Source: Priapulus caudatus (taxonomy: Eukaryota > Priapulida > Priapulimorpha > Priapulimorphida > Priapulidae). Taken from it: a stretch of 64,000 nucleotides of DNA. Location of the stretch: positions 258,764-322,763 of the forward strand of contig NW_014577134.1 in assembly GCF_000485595.1 (NCBI RefSeq). Direction: 5' to 3'. Under the pieces are notes generated by a model. That model ran no database searches and had not been told where the DNA came from. It saw only the letters and a list, made by a program, of their open reading frames with translations. Shown here in pieces: positions 35,152 through 47,460 of the stretch; the stretch's first letter is position 1; each line of letters starts with the position of its first letter. The position numbers and the translations under genes are program-made.

Positions 35152-35999
35152 GCGACAAGCCGTACAAGTGCCGCCACCCAGGCTGCACTAAGGCCTTCAC
35201 TCAGCTGTCCAACCTGCAGTCGCACTCGCGTTGCCACCAGACGGACAAGCCGTACAAGTGCAATTCGTGCTACAAGTGCTACGCAACCGAGCAGGAGCTT
35301 CTGGAACACATTCCCAAGCACAAGGAGTCCAAGCACCTGAAGACGCACATCTGCCAGTACTGCGGCAAGTCGTACACGCAGGAGACCTACCTGACGCGTC
35401 ACCTGCAGAAGCACGCGAACGACCGCGGCAAGCGGCTACCACCGGCCGCCGTCGCGCCCGTACCCGTCAAGACGGAGCCGGACCAGTACGCGGGCTGGGG
35501 CGTGCCGGCGGGGTCGCGCGGACCCGAGATCGACGCTCGCGAGCTACACGAGAGCGCGATGGCGCCACTAGGCATGCACGCGCCGCCACCCGCCGCCATG
35601 CACCTGGCGCCGCCGCACGACGAGGACGTGCTGCGCGTGACGCACGCGCTGCATCGCGACGACCTGCGGCACGCGCTCGACAGCCCCTACCACGATCACC
35701 AGGCCGTCGGCAAGACGTCGTCGGCGTTCACGCCGATCGGCCAGTCTCAGATGATGGCGATGTCGCCCGGTGCTCTCGGCCCTAGTCAGTCGCTGATGTC
35801 GATACCGACGTCGAATCGGCCGTACTTTCCGTACGAGTCGATCTCGTACCCGAAGGCGCCGCCGATGTCTCACGCGCAGATGGAGGCGAAGCAGAACATG
35901 TTCCCGAATCAGTTGATCTCCCTGCACCAGATCCGCAACTACTCGTGCATGCCGCACAGCATGGATCACGGCCTCGGCCTCAAGGAGAAGACACAGTGA
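35152..35999 (+). CDS. rn/sqz-like: Exon 4: zinc fingers 4-6, C-terminal region and stop
   Basis: The acceptor is CTGCTGCTTTTCAG at 35151; TGA is at 35997-35999. The exon begins with GC, completing the G170 codon, so the junction reads HTG-DKPYKC. Finger 4 has a C-x4-C spacing (C176, C181, H194, H198; FTQLSNLQSH). Finger 5 is C206, C209, H222, H226, and finger 6 is C237, C240, H253, H257. After the fingers comes a Pro/Ala/His-rich, probably disordered tail. VKTE at 275-278 fits a SUMOylation consensus. A C-terminal block NQLISLHQIRNY at about 422-433 looks like the short conserved tail of family members, a recollection rather than an alignment. The region is very GC-rich at third positions. 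The last fingers and tail form one exon with no frame breaks. Confidence 0.95.
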
Positions 36000-36005
36000 C
36001 TCACG

Positions 36006-36037
<32 letters not shown>

Positions 36038-36081
36038 CAGTATTAACGACGGCGACGACAGCGATGACGGCGATGACGACT
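36006..36081. repeat. GAC/GAT trinucleotide tract in the 3' UTR
   Basis: Interrupted GACGAT repeats starting within 10 bp of the stop codon. Confidence 0.9.
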
Positions 36082-37199
36082 CGCGACCTCTCTCTGTGTG
36101 TCCACGTGCGTAGCGATGTCGTGCGAGATGTGCTGACTTAGTTGTACAGCTACAAGAGGAACCGTGCGTGTGCGCGCGTGCGTGCGCGCGTGTGTGTGTG
36201 TGTTAGCAGAAGCGTAACACGCGGCTGCACGCGCTGCTTTTTATATGGAGATATACAGCTTTTTGTGCAATAATGGCGTAAACATTTGTAAAACAGACTA
36301 TAAAATTTCGAAGCGAACGTCTGCGAGGGTGTAAGCAATTAAGAACAAAGAAATCAAGGCGTCACTGGAAAAAGACTGTCTGGATCGGCCTATCTCCGAA
36401 CTTCACAGAGGAGTGCACTCGGCAGTCTGCCTGCACGTTGTAAATAAGGGTTTTCGAGAGATTTCTTTGTGTCTTAGTTTGCGAGGAGTTCAGTTGACTG
36501 TGCCTTACAACACTAATGCTGGAGTCAGAATTTCAGGTTGGCATACGAGCTTGAATACCTGGTGGCATTTGAGGTCGCATTGCGTGCGCGCTCGATCTCT
36601 CTTGTCACGCTCGCACGTTCCCGTCCGTCATTGCCTGAGGTCGTCATGACAGACACGTGCCCTGCAGAGTACACGCAGCGCCCCCTAGGGAGACCATCAC
36701 TCACACTCGTGTAGCCAGCACCTGCGGGACGACACTTCTATATTATTCGTGTCTACTCTAGCACTGCCATCATCACAAAGCCTCCGAAGTAGTCGAAGGC
36801 TGCCGTTGTCCAAGCCGCGTCCGCACTCGGAGAGCGGAGATTGCGGATTCGAGGCCTCCACGATGGGAACTAGCCGAAGCGGGGGAAGGCTGTACTCTCC
36901 GGGATGCGAGCGTGCGTCAACCTCACACTGTTGGAAATCTGGTCGAAATTCGAATCTGCTGTCATTCTCATTTAGTCTAATGATAACGCCGGTAGTGACT
37001 AGTCGATCTGTGCCCGTTCCGGTATCACAGCTGGACAACCGAGGAGGGAGGCTGCCTTTATCACTGCGTGAGGTAGAACGACTACTTCTTCAATATCCCG
37101 TAGCGCAGTTAGGAGACATCGGTCTAGTTTTCGCTCTCACGTATATGGCGTGTCTGTCGCACGGGTGTTTGGTCGTGCACCGGTTGATTGCGATGCCGG

Positions 37200-37280
37200 A
37201 GAGAGAGAGCGGGAGGGAGAGAGAGAGAGCGGGAGGGAGAGAGAGAGCGGGAGGGAGAGAGAGAGAGAGAAAGAGAGAAG
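37200..37280. repeat. GA-rich repeat
   Basis: Three tandem blocks of GAGAGAGCGGGAGG-like units, then (GA)n. Confidence 0.9.
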
Positions 37281-38334
37281 CTCGTGGAGCGCGGCTCATC
37301 GGTTTGCAGACGCCTCGTGGTCAACGCTGAGTGGCAGGAGCTTACTACAGGAGTGCAGCGTGGAGGCCTAGAGGAGCGAGCACACCAGCTTGTTGCAACC
37401 GGAAAGATCGACCCACGCCTCCAAGGGCTTCAGGGCGAGCTCACCTTCCGTGTCGCACTTCGGTACGCTGTTGTTGGGTTGTCGCACGATTTGACGTAGT
37501 CACACAATGTGCTCAACATTCTGTACTTGGGATATTTGTATGGTTGCACTACTGTTTACTGTTACCGTTATTCACAGTGTGTATCTAAATAACGAACATT
37601 TACGAACACTGTACACATATACCTCTTTCTTACCTCTGCCTATAGCAATATTGTCTGCAGTAGTGTTGCGTTGCGACTAGAACTTACTTGACCGCGATCG
37701 ATTTTCCAGTGTGTTTTAATCAGAGATGGGAGTCGTGGTCAGGTAATTGTCTAGTTCAAACTTTACTACTACCATAAGCTTTTACCTCAACTGAGTAGAA
37801 ATGGTGAATGCCAAATGTACTATCGATTGTACTTTATATGTGTAAGTGACAGGGAAAGGGTAACTGGATATCATGTTGATTTCCTTGACAATGTTGCGCA
37901 GCACTATTCCGTAGTTTATTGCTAGATGTGCGGTGGCTGTTAATTGCTGTCCGAGTGGCAGGTGTACGTACATACGAAGGCATCGTCGGCGGCACTGCTT
38001 TTTTGGTTTAATGTCAAGGCACATACTCGCAGGCCTTTGATTTCTTGCGTGCTCCACAGCGGGCTCGAGCTGGGAACGTTTATCACTGAGTGTCAGATAT
38101 GCGCTTGATATACGAGATGTGTCTTCGCGTAAAGATCCACCACTCCGGGTGCAATATCAGAAACTTGATACGGTGATACTGATAAACGGTGATTTCCGGC
38201 ATGCTTCGTTGCCTGGTAACGTTATGGGGGGGGGAGATGTTACATGTTAATTTGCTATAATCCAGTTATGTTGCCAGTTGCAGTTAATTAGCTTCTACGG
38301 TGCCCTTCGTATGGCTTCGCAGGGTGCAGTTGTG

Positions 38335-38429
38335 ACGTGTGCGTGCGTTGGTGCGTGTGTGCGTACGTGCGTGTTTGGGTGTATGACTGAGTGTGATCGC
38401 ATGATTGTGTGTATATCTCCGCTCGCGCG

Positions 38430-38472
<43 letters not shown>

Positions 38473-38570
38473 TGCGTGTGTGTGTGTGTGCGCGCATGCT
38501 CGCGTGGCGTGTGTGTGTATGTGTGTGCGTGCGCGTGCGTGCGTGTGTGTGTGTGTGCGCGCGTGGGTGC

Positions 38571-38607
<37 letters not shown>

Positions 38608-38765
38608 GTTGTGTGTTGTGTGTGTGTGTGTGTGGGGGGGGTGCGCGGGCGTGTGGGGTTGTTTGCGCTTGCCAATGCATGTGGGTTTGCGTTTACGTGT
38701 TTCTATGTGGATGCGTCTGTGCATGCGTGTGAGCGTGTTGTGTATGTGTGTGGGTGTGTCCTAGT
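38335..38765. repeat. Long compound GT microsatellite
   Basis: About 430 bp of GT with GC, GTT and G-run interruptions. It produces low-complexity frames on both strands. Confidence 0.95.
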
Positions 38766-39547
38766 TGGTGGTTCGCCCTTGTGCTGTCTGCTGCTGCATT
38801 TGTCGCATAAAAGGTTTTTGAACGTGGAATTGCTTTAGACTGCAGACTGTGATAGCACTCAGAAGTGGCGAGCGTGATATCGGCGTGAAACGTGTCCGAT
38901 TTCGGCGTGATACACTGTAACCCTTTTACTGATACTTCGAGTCCTGTTCGCACATAATATTTAGTGTTGTGCAAAGAAAGCGTTTTTTGTAATGGTGTAC
39001 TGCTTGTATCCGAGCTTGCTGATTGTTTCTGTGCCATAGTTATAACAATTGTTAATTTTCTACAGCGCGCATAGAACTGTTTTATATATTCGAGTATGCA
39101 TTGACAATCCCTTCACACTTATATCATAACAAAATCTGGTCAATTTTCAATTTTTCTGCTAAGCTTCATGATTACTATGTTTTATGGCTAAGCAGGAACT
39201 GCCGATTGTCAGTAAATATGTAAATTCGTATTTCATTAACATCTCGTTGATTAGATTTTAGAAGTTCTGTGGTGTATTTTTATTTCTGCTGAATTTTAGA
39301 GAAATATTGCCATCAGTAAGTCTGTCGTTGATTTGTTCGTTGCTCACATGTGCTTGCATAATAAAGGCAAATCTTTCAACAGAGCTTTATCTGTGAAAGG
39401 TCCTCACGTTTACGTATGGCCTCGGTCAAACTGTGCTGCCATGCTGTGGTGAGACATGAAAGGTATTCCTTGTGATCGTGACACCGAGAGACACGGAGAC
39501 TCTCACTAATATAAACCAGTGCTTTCATTGTTATTCACAATAGAAAT

Positions 39548-39553
39548 AATAAA
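39548..39553 (+). terminator. Candidate polyadenylation signal AATAAA
   Basis: AATAAA lies 3.5 kb after the stop codon. No strong GT-rich element follows closely, so this is a weak candidate. Confidence 0.2.
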
Positions 39554-41639
39554 ACATAACGAATCCGTCGATTTCATTTCGTGGAAATTATTCCGAATAA
39601 TCGTGTTTATTGGCCTGTGGGGAGAAAAGTGAAGACCGGGCATGCTATTCAAAGGTTCGGGACATTTTGCGTTGGCTTGATGTTACGCTTGTAGATTTAA
39701 CGATTATATTTTGTTTCATGGCTACTTGCTACATTTACTTGTACGTTTTACTGCTTGTTATATTTTATCATCAAAACAGCTTCTGTATTGCTGTATAATT
39801 CTGTACTTGTATAGCTGCTTATATACTTAAACGGTAAGTCATGTTATGGTTACTGAACAAGGCATAAAATGCCACGTTTGTGCATTTAATGTACGGCTTG
39901 TCTCCTTCAGTGAATCAGTTGTATCTAAATACATGTTGAGGTTCATAGCACAGCTAGGTTGTTTGCGAATTTCATGTGAATTGAAGATATTTAGATAACT
40001 CTATGAGAGTACCTTCATGTAAAACGAAAACACCGGGAATCCTATATGTCTGTCCAAACCTATCTGGGGGAAATATGGTACAGAGCCTCAGTAGGGCTAG
40101 AGGTCAAACTAATTCTGTGACTTCAGTTTTTGGTTGCTGTGGCGAAAACATATTGGTCTATGACATGAGCAACTAGCCATATTCAGAATTAGGAGTGAGC
40201 TGATGCTTAATCGTTATGTATATTTAATAGTAAAATGTAAATACTAATATTTGACTCATCGTTCATCTCTGACTTTGTGGAAAAAGAGAGAACCGCACAC
40301 GCACAATTAAATCCCAAGACGAATTTCTATGTTTGATCAACTTTACTTACCATCCTTAAATACCTCATGGAAATTGTAATTAGGCCGCTAGAAAGAATTT
40401 AATCCTTTTCAATTCCAATTTATATTTATAAATCACAGATGTGGCATTAGGTAGTCAGTCATGGCCGGAACGTGGAAATTTCACTGCTTGTCCTTGCCAC
40501 AGCAACCAAAATACGAACACAGTGACCATATAATTGTTTAAATGTCGTGAGGCTATATTTTTTGTAATGTAGCTGCGTAAACTATATATTATATAGCGTA
40601 TATTGTGAATACTGTAAGTGCTTTGTACATTGAATCGCTATTTTTAAGACATTGTTACACTTATATTGACCAATATAGGATGTGTTCCCACATGTGGGGA
40701 TTCTTGCTAGCCAGTGCGCATCGGAAACTTACAGAAGAGCGAAGCGCGTAGGGCATAACATTGGGCAGCAGTAGCAACAGTAATCGCAACAACGACGATG
40801 ACTACGGTGCTGACGTTGACAGCAGTGGCATAACAAGCATAAACAACAGAGTAGATATTTACTAATAACTAAATGGCTGAAGAGTGACTCAATCTCCGTC
40901 GCACACGCACTTCACTGTCGCTCTTCACAAACCTTTCTCTACGTTATCTATTATGCTTCTCTTAGTCGGCTCTTGACTTGATCCTCCTCGTAGGCCTTGT
41001 CAGGCGTGTCTGGATGGTGCGTATAGGGCGCGAGACCACCTGCTCCATATGAATTCTGATTTCGTTGCATTTTCTGCTCTGATTTCACACGGGACAAAGT
41101 GGCTGAGAAATTTTGCCGGATTCGTTTTTTTCGAAATACTTTTTCCGTTGTCACCGCGCGGCTAATTGAGTGTCTATTTTGCAATTGTCACCAGTAAGCA
41201 GTTGTTATCTAATGAAAGGCTTCGAATCCGAGGCAATAACATCGGGAGGTGTGGAGCTGAAGGCAAGAATGCTGCCCAGCTGTGATATATGACACCAATA
41301 AGCTAATAATACATGGAGATAATAATACGTGTATTATGAGCTCTTGCTGACACTGTGCATGGTCACCGGTATAATCGGTCGCTGCTGACTGCAATTCGGC
41401 CAGTCATTGTTAACTGGCTGGGGCTTGCGGGCGGTTTAGTTGCTCCACCACGCGAACACAACTTGGCGTCTCGAGGTGTGCACGGCAAGTTGCATGCCGC
41501 GTAGACTATAGACCATGAGATACAGACATGGGCGTTCGACCCCACTAGACGAAATGCAACGCTTCTTATAACTACCATAATTTGGAACTTTCCTGTAATA
41601 TGAGCTGTGTGTCTGACTGTCTTTGTTTGTGTGGTGTGG

Positions 41640-41894
41640 GGTGTTGTCGTGGTAGGGAGAGAGAAAGAGAAGAGTGCGCGTATGCTTGCCTGTTCGGGAG
41701 CGTGTATTCTGCGCGAGTCTGTGCGTGTGCGTGCGCGTGCGTGTATATTTGCTTGAGAGTGAGAGAGAGAGGGGGGAGTGCTCGTGTGCGTGTGCGTGCG
41801 CCCGCGTATGTATTCGCTTGAGAGAGACAGCGAATGAAACAGCGAGAGAGAGAGAGATAGGTCGTGTGCGTATGCGTGCGCGCGTATGTATTCG

Positions 41895-41967
<73 letters not shown>

Positions 41968-41985
41968 GAGAAAGAGAGAGTCTGC
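41640..41985. repeat. Higher-order GA / GTGCG repeat
   Basis: A block containing GTGCGTATGCGTGCG, GTATGTATTCGCTTGAG and GA repeats occurs about three times (near 41716, 41785 and 41865), then about 80 bp of pure GA. The Ser/Leu frames on the minus strand are artefacts. Confidence 0.9.
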
Positions 41986-43105
41986 TGCATTTGCTTCCCA
42001 AGCAAAAATGTCGTGTAGTATGTCGTGGGCTCGCAAACAGCGCTCTATAATTTGACCGCGTGCAGACTGGCGATGCTATAGGTAGCAAATTATCGCTGCA
42101 CACAACGCCACGTTCCCTGATCTCATGTGTGGAAGGAATGACGCGCCCTCGTGATTTGTAATGACAGTTTAGCTGTTATCTACATTAGCAGCGTCATTTT
42201 CAAGTAAACGCACAACCCGCTTGTAACGCCTGCTTGTCTCGTACTCGAATAACGTTTTCAGTGTCGAGTTGTTTTCTAGCATGAGACAAGGAATTCGTTT
42301 ATGTAATAGTAATGTCAGTCATAGCATTATATTAAATGAGATTTTTACAAAATGGCCATCTTATTGTAGGTTGTAAATTAAGAGTTATTTGTCAAGCTAG
42401 GTCACAAAAAGTGTGTTTGTTACAATACTAAGGTTGTGCAAAACGAAGATAGGGTCAGTTGCATTTAATCATTCATCAAAGCCGTTTTGTTTGCTCAAGT
42501 TTAGGGCTGTGGTGGTACATAAGATATAAGGTGCGGTTTACTGTCCAAACATGTTGACATTGTATACATGTAGGCGAAGAGCGCCTATCACGATGCGGCA
42601 AGAGTTCATCAGACAAAAAGAAAAAGAAAAAAAGCTTGCTTGCGCATGGATATTTTGCTGCTTTGTAAGTAAAGTGCAGAAATTTGCTGTTGTTATGGGT
42701 ATTGCGTGTGTTAAGCCTCCGTTCTCCAGTGTTGAGTAGAGTGACACTGCAGCCTAGCACCTCGTGGAATATTGTATAGAGCATAGTCGGACATTTCATA
42801 GGCACGTTTCACACTGTACAGCACGGAATTGTGTTTTGTTGAATTAAAAGTGAATGATGTTGTGCCGTTGTTCCGGGATTGTTTGAAACCGTGCTGCTTA
42901 ACAGCCTTTGTCACTAGGTGACGCTTTACAGGAAATGCATTGATTACCTTTAGGGTTTAGTACTTTTCATTTTCTACATGAGAAGTATTGTTAGCCTGTA
43001 GTAATTATATCCATATTGTGACACGTTTATGATCAATATTCAAACATATTATTTACAGTTCTCATAGTGTTCACTGTATTGCCGATGTGCATAAAATCTG
43101 CTTAA

Positions 43106-43111
43106 AATAAA
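43106..43111 (+). terminator. Candidate polyadenylation signal AATAAA with GT-rich downstream element
   Basis: AATAAA is followed after about 20-50 bp by TTGTTTTGGTGCG and TTTTGTGGTATTGTTTTCG, a good match to the usual downstream element. If used by the zinc-finger gene the 3' UTR would be 7.1 kb, long but not unusual for developmental regulators. It could belong to another transcript. Confidence 0.3.
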
Positions 43112-44776
43112 TGCCAAACACAGTAATTTTTCACGTTGTTTTGGTGCGTTCTTTTGTGGTATTGTTTTCGTTTTTATGCGTTGTTTTATTATTTTTTATT
43201 ATTCGTACCTAAATGCACATTCCTGAATTTACTACAGATGTCAAATATTTGGGGTTTGATTTAAAATAAAATATGAAAAGGGTAACAGATACATACACGA
43301 CAAGGCTTGTTCATTTTAGGGGTGATTGCGGTCTGTACATGGTATGATATGGGTAAACAAGGCTGTCACAATCATGCCAGCAACCCGCCTGATAATAAAT
43401 ATGATGTGGGATAGCATTATTGCATCCATTATTGTAGAATGGTACATAAGTGAGAAGATGGTAAATTTGTAGGAGTTGGACCGATAACAGCAAAAGTATG
43501 TAATTATTTGAAGTAGTTGGGCGTAATTGCCCTCCGTTATGCTGCATGAAATTTTGACTGGACATAACTCAATTATTAATGACGTAAAAAATCGTTTGCC
43601 CTGCACCATGAATATTTCAGTTGACTGGTACTTAAAAATGTTTAACTCTAAAACAAATAATGAAATATTAAAATCCTATCAAAAGTCATGGTATAACAAT
43701 TTGATGTTTGAGGGTGTTGATGATTTTTTTGTATTTATTGCACACGGTGTTCTCGTGTGGGAGGTCGCTCTTTACAAACAATTTGGCCATTAGGCGGCAG
43801 CACAATGTCTCTGCGTCGCTTGCGTAAATTTTTGGTTTTGCACTAAGGCATACATACAGTCATGCGCGTATATATCCAACAGATGGCAGCACATCGTTAT
43901 TAAATGACCGCAGGATGCGCCCTGTTTTAACATTTTAATAAGGGACGGCTCAACGTGGACTAAAACACGTTGCCGATGTTATTTAAATGTGTTCTGCTCT
44001 ATTAATCTCGGTACAGTTTCTACAAGGGGGTCTGGAGGAATGACAACCATAAAATTACGCTGTTATAAATCGTCGCATGCCTAATATTAAACTGCAATAA
44101 TTTATAGGTTAAATTCTTTTGCAGACCTGGTGCAACATTATAGATTTAAATACTAATGTGTTGTACGCACGTTTGTATACAGCTACGGATTGTAGTGCCG
44201 AAGACAAAATAGATAGTTGTACAGTACAGGTGGAGTTACTCCCAGCAAATAATACATAATTAATACATGAATGATTTTATGTTGATAAATGCTTATTCTC
44301 AGCATCAACACCGCAATCAATACAGCGCAGCAACCAGGAAAAACATCGAAAAATAAACTCGACACGAAAAACACAGTGTAAGTTGCAAACGCATGTAGCC
44401 CGGCGCACCTATGATGAAAAACATAGCAAAGACCAGACAGAGTTACATTGCAAAACACTCCCGCCGTAGAAGAAGTAGTTTGCTTTAACTGTGGTGACCC
44501 AGCTTTCCCACCACACATGCACTCGTGCGTGTGGTAAGACGACCCATGGCGAGTGTGTTCAGTAGGAAGGTAAGTAAGTGCGTGCTACCGGCCAAGCCAC
44601 ACTGGAGAGGATTGGGTTTGGGTAGGTGGTATGATGCACAGAGTCAGATACTGGTGTAGGAAAGTTGTAAACGTAAGCGTAATAGCTAGTCATGCAGTGA
44701 CTGTTTATGAGTACGTTTTACCGACGCTGGGGAGGTGGTGAGTGGATCTGGCTTGGGTTCTGAGGATGAGAGGGTT

Positions 44777-45022
44777 TATGTCCCCCAGGGTACTGCCGGA
44801 ACGTACCCTGGGTACGGTTCGGTATACCGGAACGTACCCTGGTACTATCTAATATGCCGGACCGTACCTCGCCTACTCCACTAACGAGTCTAGGGAGTCG
44901 CCTACGCCTAACCTGAACCCGAACACTACCCCTACCCCTAACCCTAACCCTAACGCTAACCCTAACCCTAACCATATCAGATAGTTACCCGGGTACGTTC
45001 CGGCAGTACCCTGTGGGACATA
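44777..45022. mobile_element. Inverted-repeat element enclosing an interstitial telomere-like tract
   Basis: The arm beginning TATGTCCCCCAGGGTACTGC (44777) returns in reverse complement at about 44974-45022, including GGAACGTACCC and a TATCTGATATGG-like inner end. The left arm contains a partial internal duplication (GGAACGTACCCTGG occurs twice). Between the arms lies CCCTAA-type repeat DNA. No coding capacity. It looks like a small fold-back element. Confidence 0.8.
44908..44972. repeat. Interstitial (CCCTAA)n telomere-like tract
   Basis: About 65 bp of CCCTAA with a few substitutions (one CGCTAA unit and diverged units at the left end), equal to TTAGGG on the minus strand. It is the common metazoan telomere repeat and sits inside the inverted repeat. 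Confidence 0.9.
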
Positions 45023-46922
45023 GACCCTATGAGCGGTGCTGAGACTATCATCGAAACAGTTTTCATAATATGCCAGTAGTACGTGTTGATTTAATACGAA
45101 ATGACTAGACATCCACACGTTCCTTATTATGCGTGCAATCATGGCACTCGGTTACATGCTTTTGGAAATGCACCTCCTGGCTACGGTTGATAGCGTACAA
45201 CCGATCTAGAAAATGGGGAAGGAATCATTAATTATATCGTGGGAGGGCTAGCACATAAATGTGTCATAGTTTTAACTATTTATCAGCACTATAAAATTTC
45301 GAGCACTCAGTCCCGTGACGTCGTATCGTCCCTAAAGGTGGGGTGAAATTTCCACGTTGTGCTCCGTGACGCTCGGAAATGCGCTGGCAATCCAGTGTAT
45401 TTTTCCAGTGCTACAAATGAGAAATGAGAAATATCCGAACTCCCGCTCTCGTCTAGGGCATCTAGAGCCCCACAGAGTGCCATATCGATTACACAATTTG
45501 TATGGTGTCTCACTTGCTATAAAATAAAAATAAGATTGCATAGTGCAAAAAATAGACATAAAATTCGATTTTTTAATGTCTGGCTTTCGAGACGAGATCC
45601 ATAACGCCAGTGGCTGCCAGCAGTACAGCACTACCTACATTGCAGTCTCTGGTTGTCTGTCTGGTAAGTTTCGACCGTCTCTAACACAGGGCGCTGGCTC
45701 TGGCATGTGATCTCATTTGAACGTATCACTTTGGCTTGTGCAAAATTCTGGAAATGGGCTCAACTGATAAATGAACGTTTTCTTCTTTCACTGGTAAGTG
45801 CATTCAAATTTGCTTCGTTGTAGCGGTGCTGCGGTTCTCGGGCTACGGATATTTGAATGTGACATGGATTGAGGCGAATCTGTGTTGCTCCCGGATCGCA
45901 AACAATTGACACGGGAGGTTTTATTAAATGTGTCACTTTTCTACTTTGATTGATTTCTGTTGTAAAATGCATAATTTAAGACTCGGCATGCCTTTGTTAT
46001 CTATATTTTATCTTATGAAGAACCAGATCGATATACGTTGGTTATTAGTGCCCGAATAGCGGCTCAAGGGTGCAGGGGTAGAATAGGGCGAGAGAGGGGT
46101 ACGGGTGGGAGTGGAGTTGGGGTAGGGTGCATCTTTTCTCATTCTACTAAAACTTTGTTAAAAAGTAGTACTGATCTGGATTCGTCACATATTTTGTTGT
46201 CCCTACTTTGTTAATTATGTATGCTAATGCATAAAGTAAATTTGCTTTTGTTTTTGTATGAAAGGTTAACTTTTTAACACTTTTGTTTGACGGCTGACTC
46301 GTTCGAGCTGCTGTGCTTTTTGTTGGTTGTTTTCTCAGTAACTGTTGTTAATGATTTACTTCGAAGTTTCTATTCAGTTCTTCCTGTACTCATCTTGTTA
46401 GGAAGTGTTGGCTGTTTGCTAACCACGGGAGTGTAGAATCTGGTTAAAATGCGTGTAGTAGTCCATTTGAGATTGATATACCATAACATGTTTTTGTTGT
46501 GATTAAAGTGTTCAGCCATGCACTCACATGTGAACATGTGACACACGTTTTGATAATTATACATTTGTAAATTCACCATACAAGGAAAATTTATGCTGGA
46601 TTTAGCGTATCACACATGCACTTAAAATATTGCTTACATATAATTATTGTCCATATTTAGAAAAATGTCAAATATTTGTGTTAACATACGTTTCCTTATA
46701 CATTTAGAAGAGATCTGTTCATCGGATGTTAACTCACGGTTTGAGACACAATCACATTCTTTCATGATTAAATAAAAACTGGTAAAATAAATTTATTATA
46801 ATAAGCTCTGGACTTATTGTACCAGCAAAGGCTACAAGCTTAGCTACAAGTTGAGCCTTTCACTGGATAGATGGCGTGCGTTGAATTTTTCTCACGTGCG
46901 CACACCAATCTACAGGAGACGT

Positions 46923-46948
46923 ATACACGCACGCACGCACGTACGCAT

Positions 46949-47028
<80 letters not shown>

Positions 47029-47045
47029 TATATATACCGGTATAT
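46923..47045. repeat. CGCA / CA / TA compound microsatellite
   Basis: CGCA units, about 45 bp of CA, then TATA with a palindromic ACCGGTATAT. Confidence 0.95.
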
Positions 47046-47194
47046 ATTATATTCTCAGCGCAACCATTGCAGCGCAATCGCACTGTTTATTTAGTTGTGG
47101 TAAAAGGCGCACGTACGCGATCTATGCCAAAATATCTTATTGGTTCCTTAAGTCATATGGCTTTGCGGAAGCCGATGAAAACAGTGTGAAGTTT

Positions 47195-47460
47195 AGCAAT
47201 AAACAATCTAACAAGTTTTCAAAAAAGGAAGCTTAATGTGGAATCCAGAACATTTTACCAAAATAAACGCTGTCAAATCATGCCAACAAGGTCGCTCCCC
47301 GTGAAAGCAATAAAACAATCAAAAATAAACAAGGTCGCTCCCCGTGAAAGCAATAAACAATCTAACAAGTTTTCAAAAAAGGAAGCTTAATGTGGAATCC
47401 AGAACATTTTACCAAAATAAACGCTGTCAAATCATGCCAACAAGGTCGCTCCCCGTGAAA
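47195..47460. repeat. Tandem duplication, 112 bp copies at 154 bp offset
   Basis: 47195-47306 and 47349-47460 appear identical. A 25-bp part (AAGGTCGCTCCCCGTGAAAG and neighbours) occurs a third time at about 47330 between them. The lack of divergence indicates a recent duplication or an assembly repeat. Confidence 0.95.

Larger units (their letters stand above)
5681..35999 (+). other. rn/sqz-like: Gene span: lin-29/rotund/squeeze-family zinc-finger transcription factor (4 exons seen)
   Basis: Four + strand exons join in a consistent reading frame: 5681-5738 (coding from 5690), 29153-29391, 34093-34312 and 35152-35999. All introns are GT-AG. Exon 1 ends one base into a codon and exon 2 supplies the other two; exon 2 ends on a codon boundary; exon 3 ends one base into a glycine codon completed by exon 4. 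The product is 451 residues with six C2H2 fingers at about residues 91-257. The finger order and linkers match the lin-29/Rotund/Squeeze family, whose vertebrate relatives are ZNF362 and ZNF384. These are sequence-specific nuclear regulators used in limb, neuron and developmental-timing programmes in model animals. The role in this organism is inferred. Upstream non-coding or alternative 5' exons are likely but were not located. Confidence 0.85.
36000..43130 (+). other. rn/sqz-like: 3' UTR and/or downstream region
   Basis: No further coding exon is recognised after the stop. GAC/GAT repeats follow directly, then short microsatellites. 36.4-37.5 kb has moderate frames on both strands that match nothing I know. 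38.8-43.1 kb is AT-rich and repeat-poor outside 41.6-42.0 kb. The true transcript end is uncertain: possible signals are a TATAAA-like variant at 36299, AATAAA at 39548 and AATAAA at 43106. Confidence 0.4.

Noticed and set aside
35231-35785. 184-codon + frame overlapping exon 4
   Set aside because: It is the wrong frame of the GC-rich zinc-finger exon; the true frame continues the fingers and ends at 35999.
36697-37499. Frames of 70-190 codons on both strands downstream of the stop codon
   Set aside because: Overlapping frames on opposite strands, interruption by a GA repeat and no recognised domain; most likely 3' UTR or intergenic DNA.
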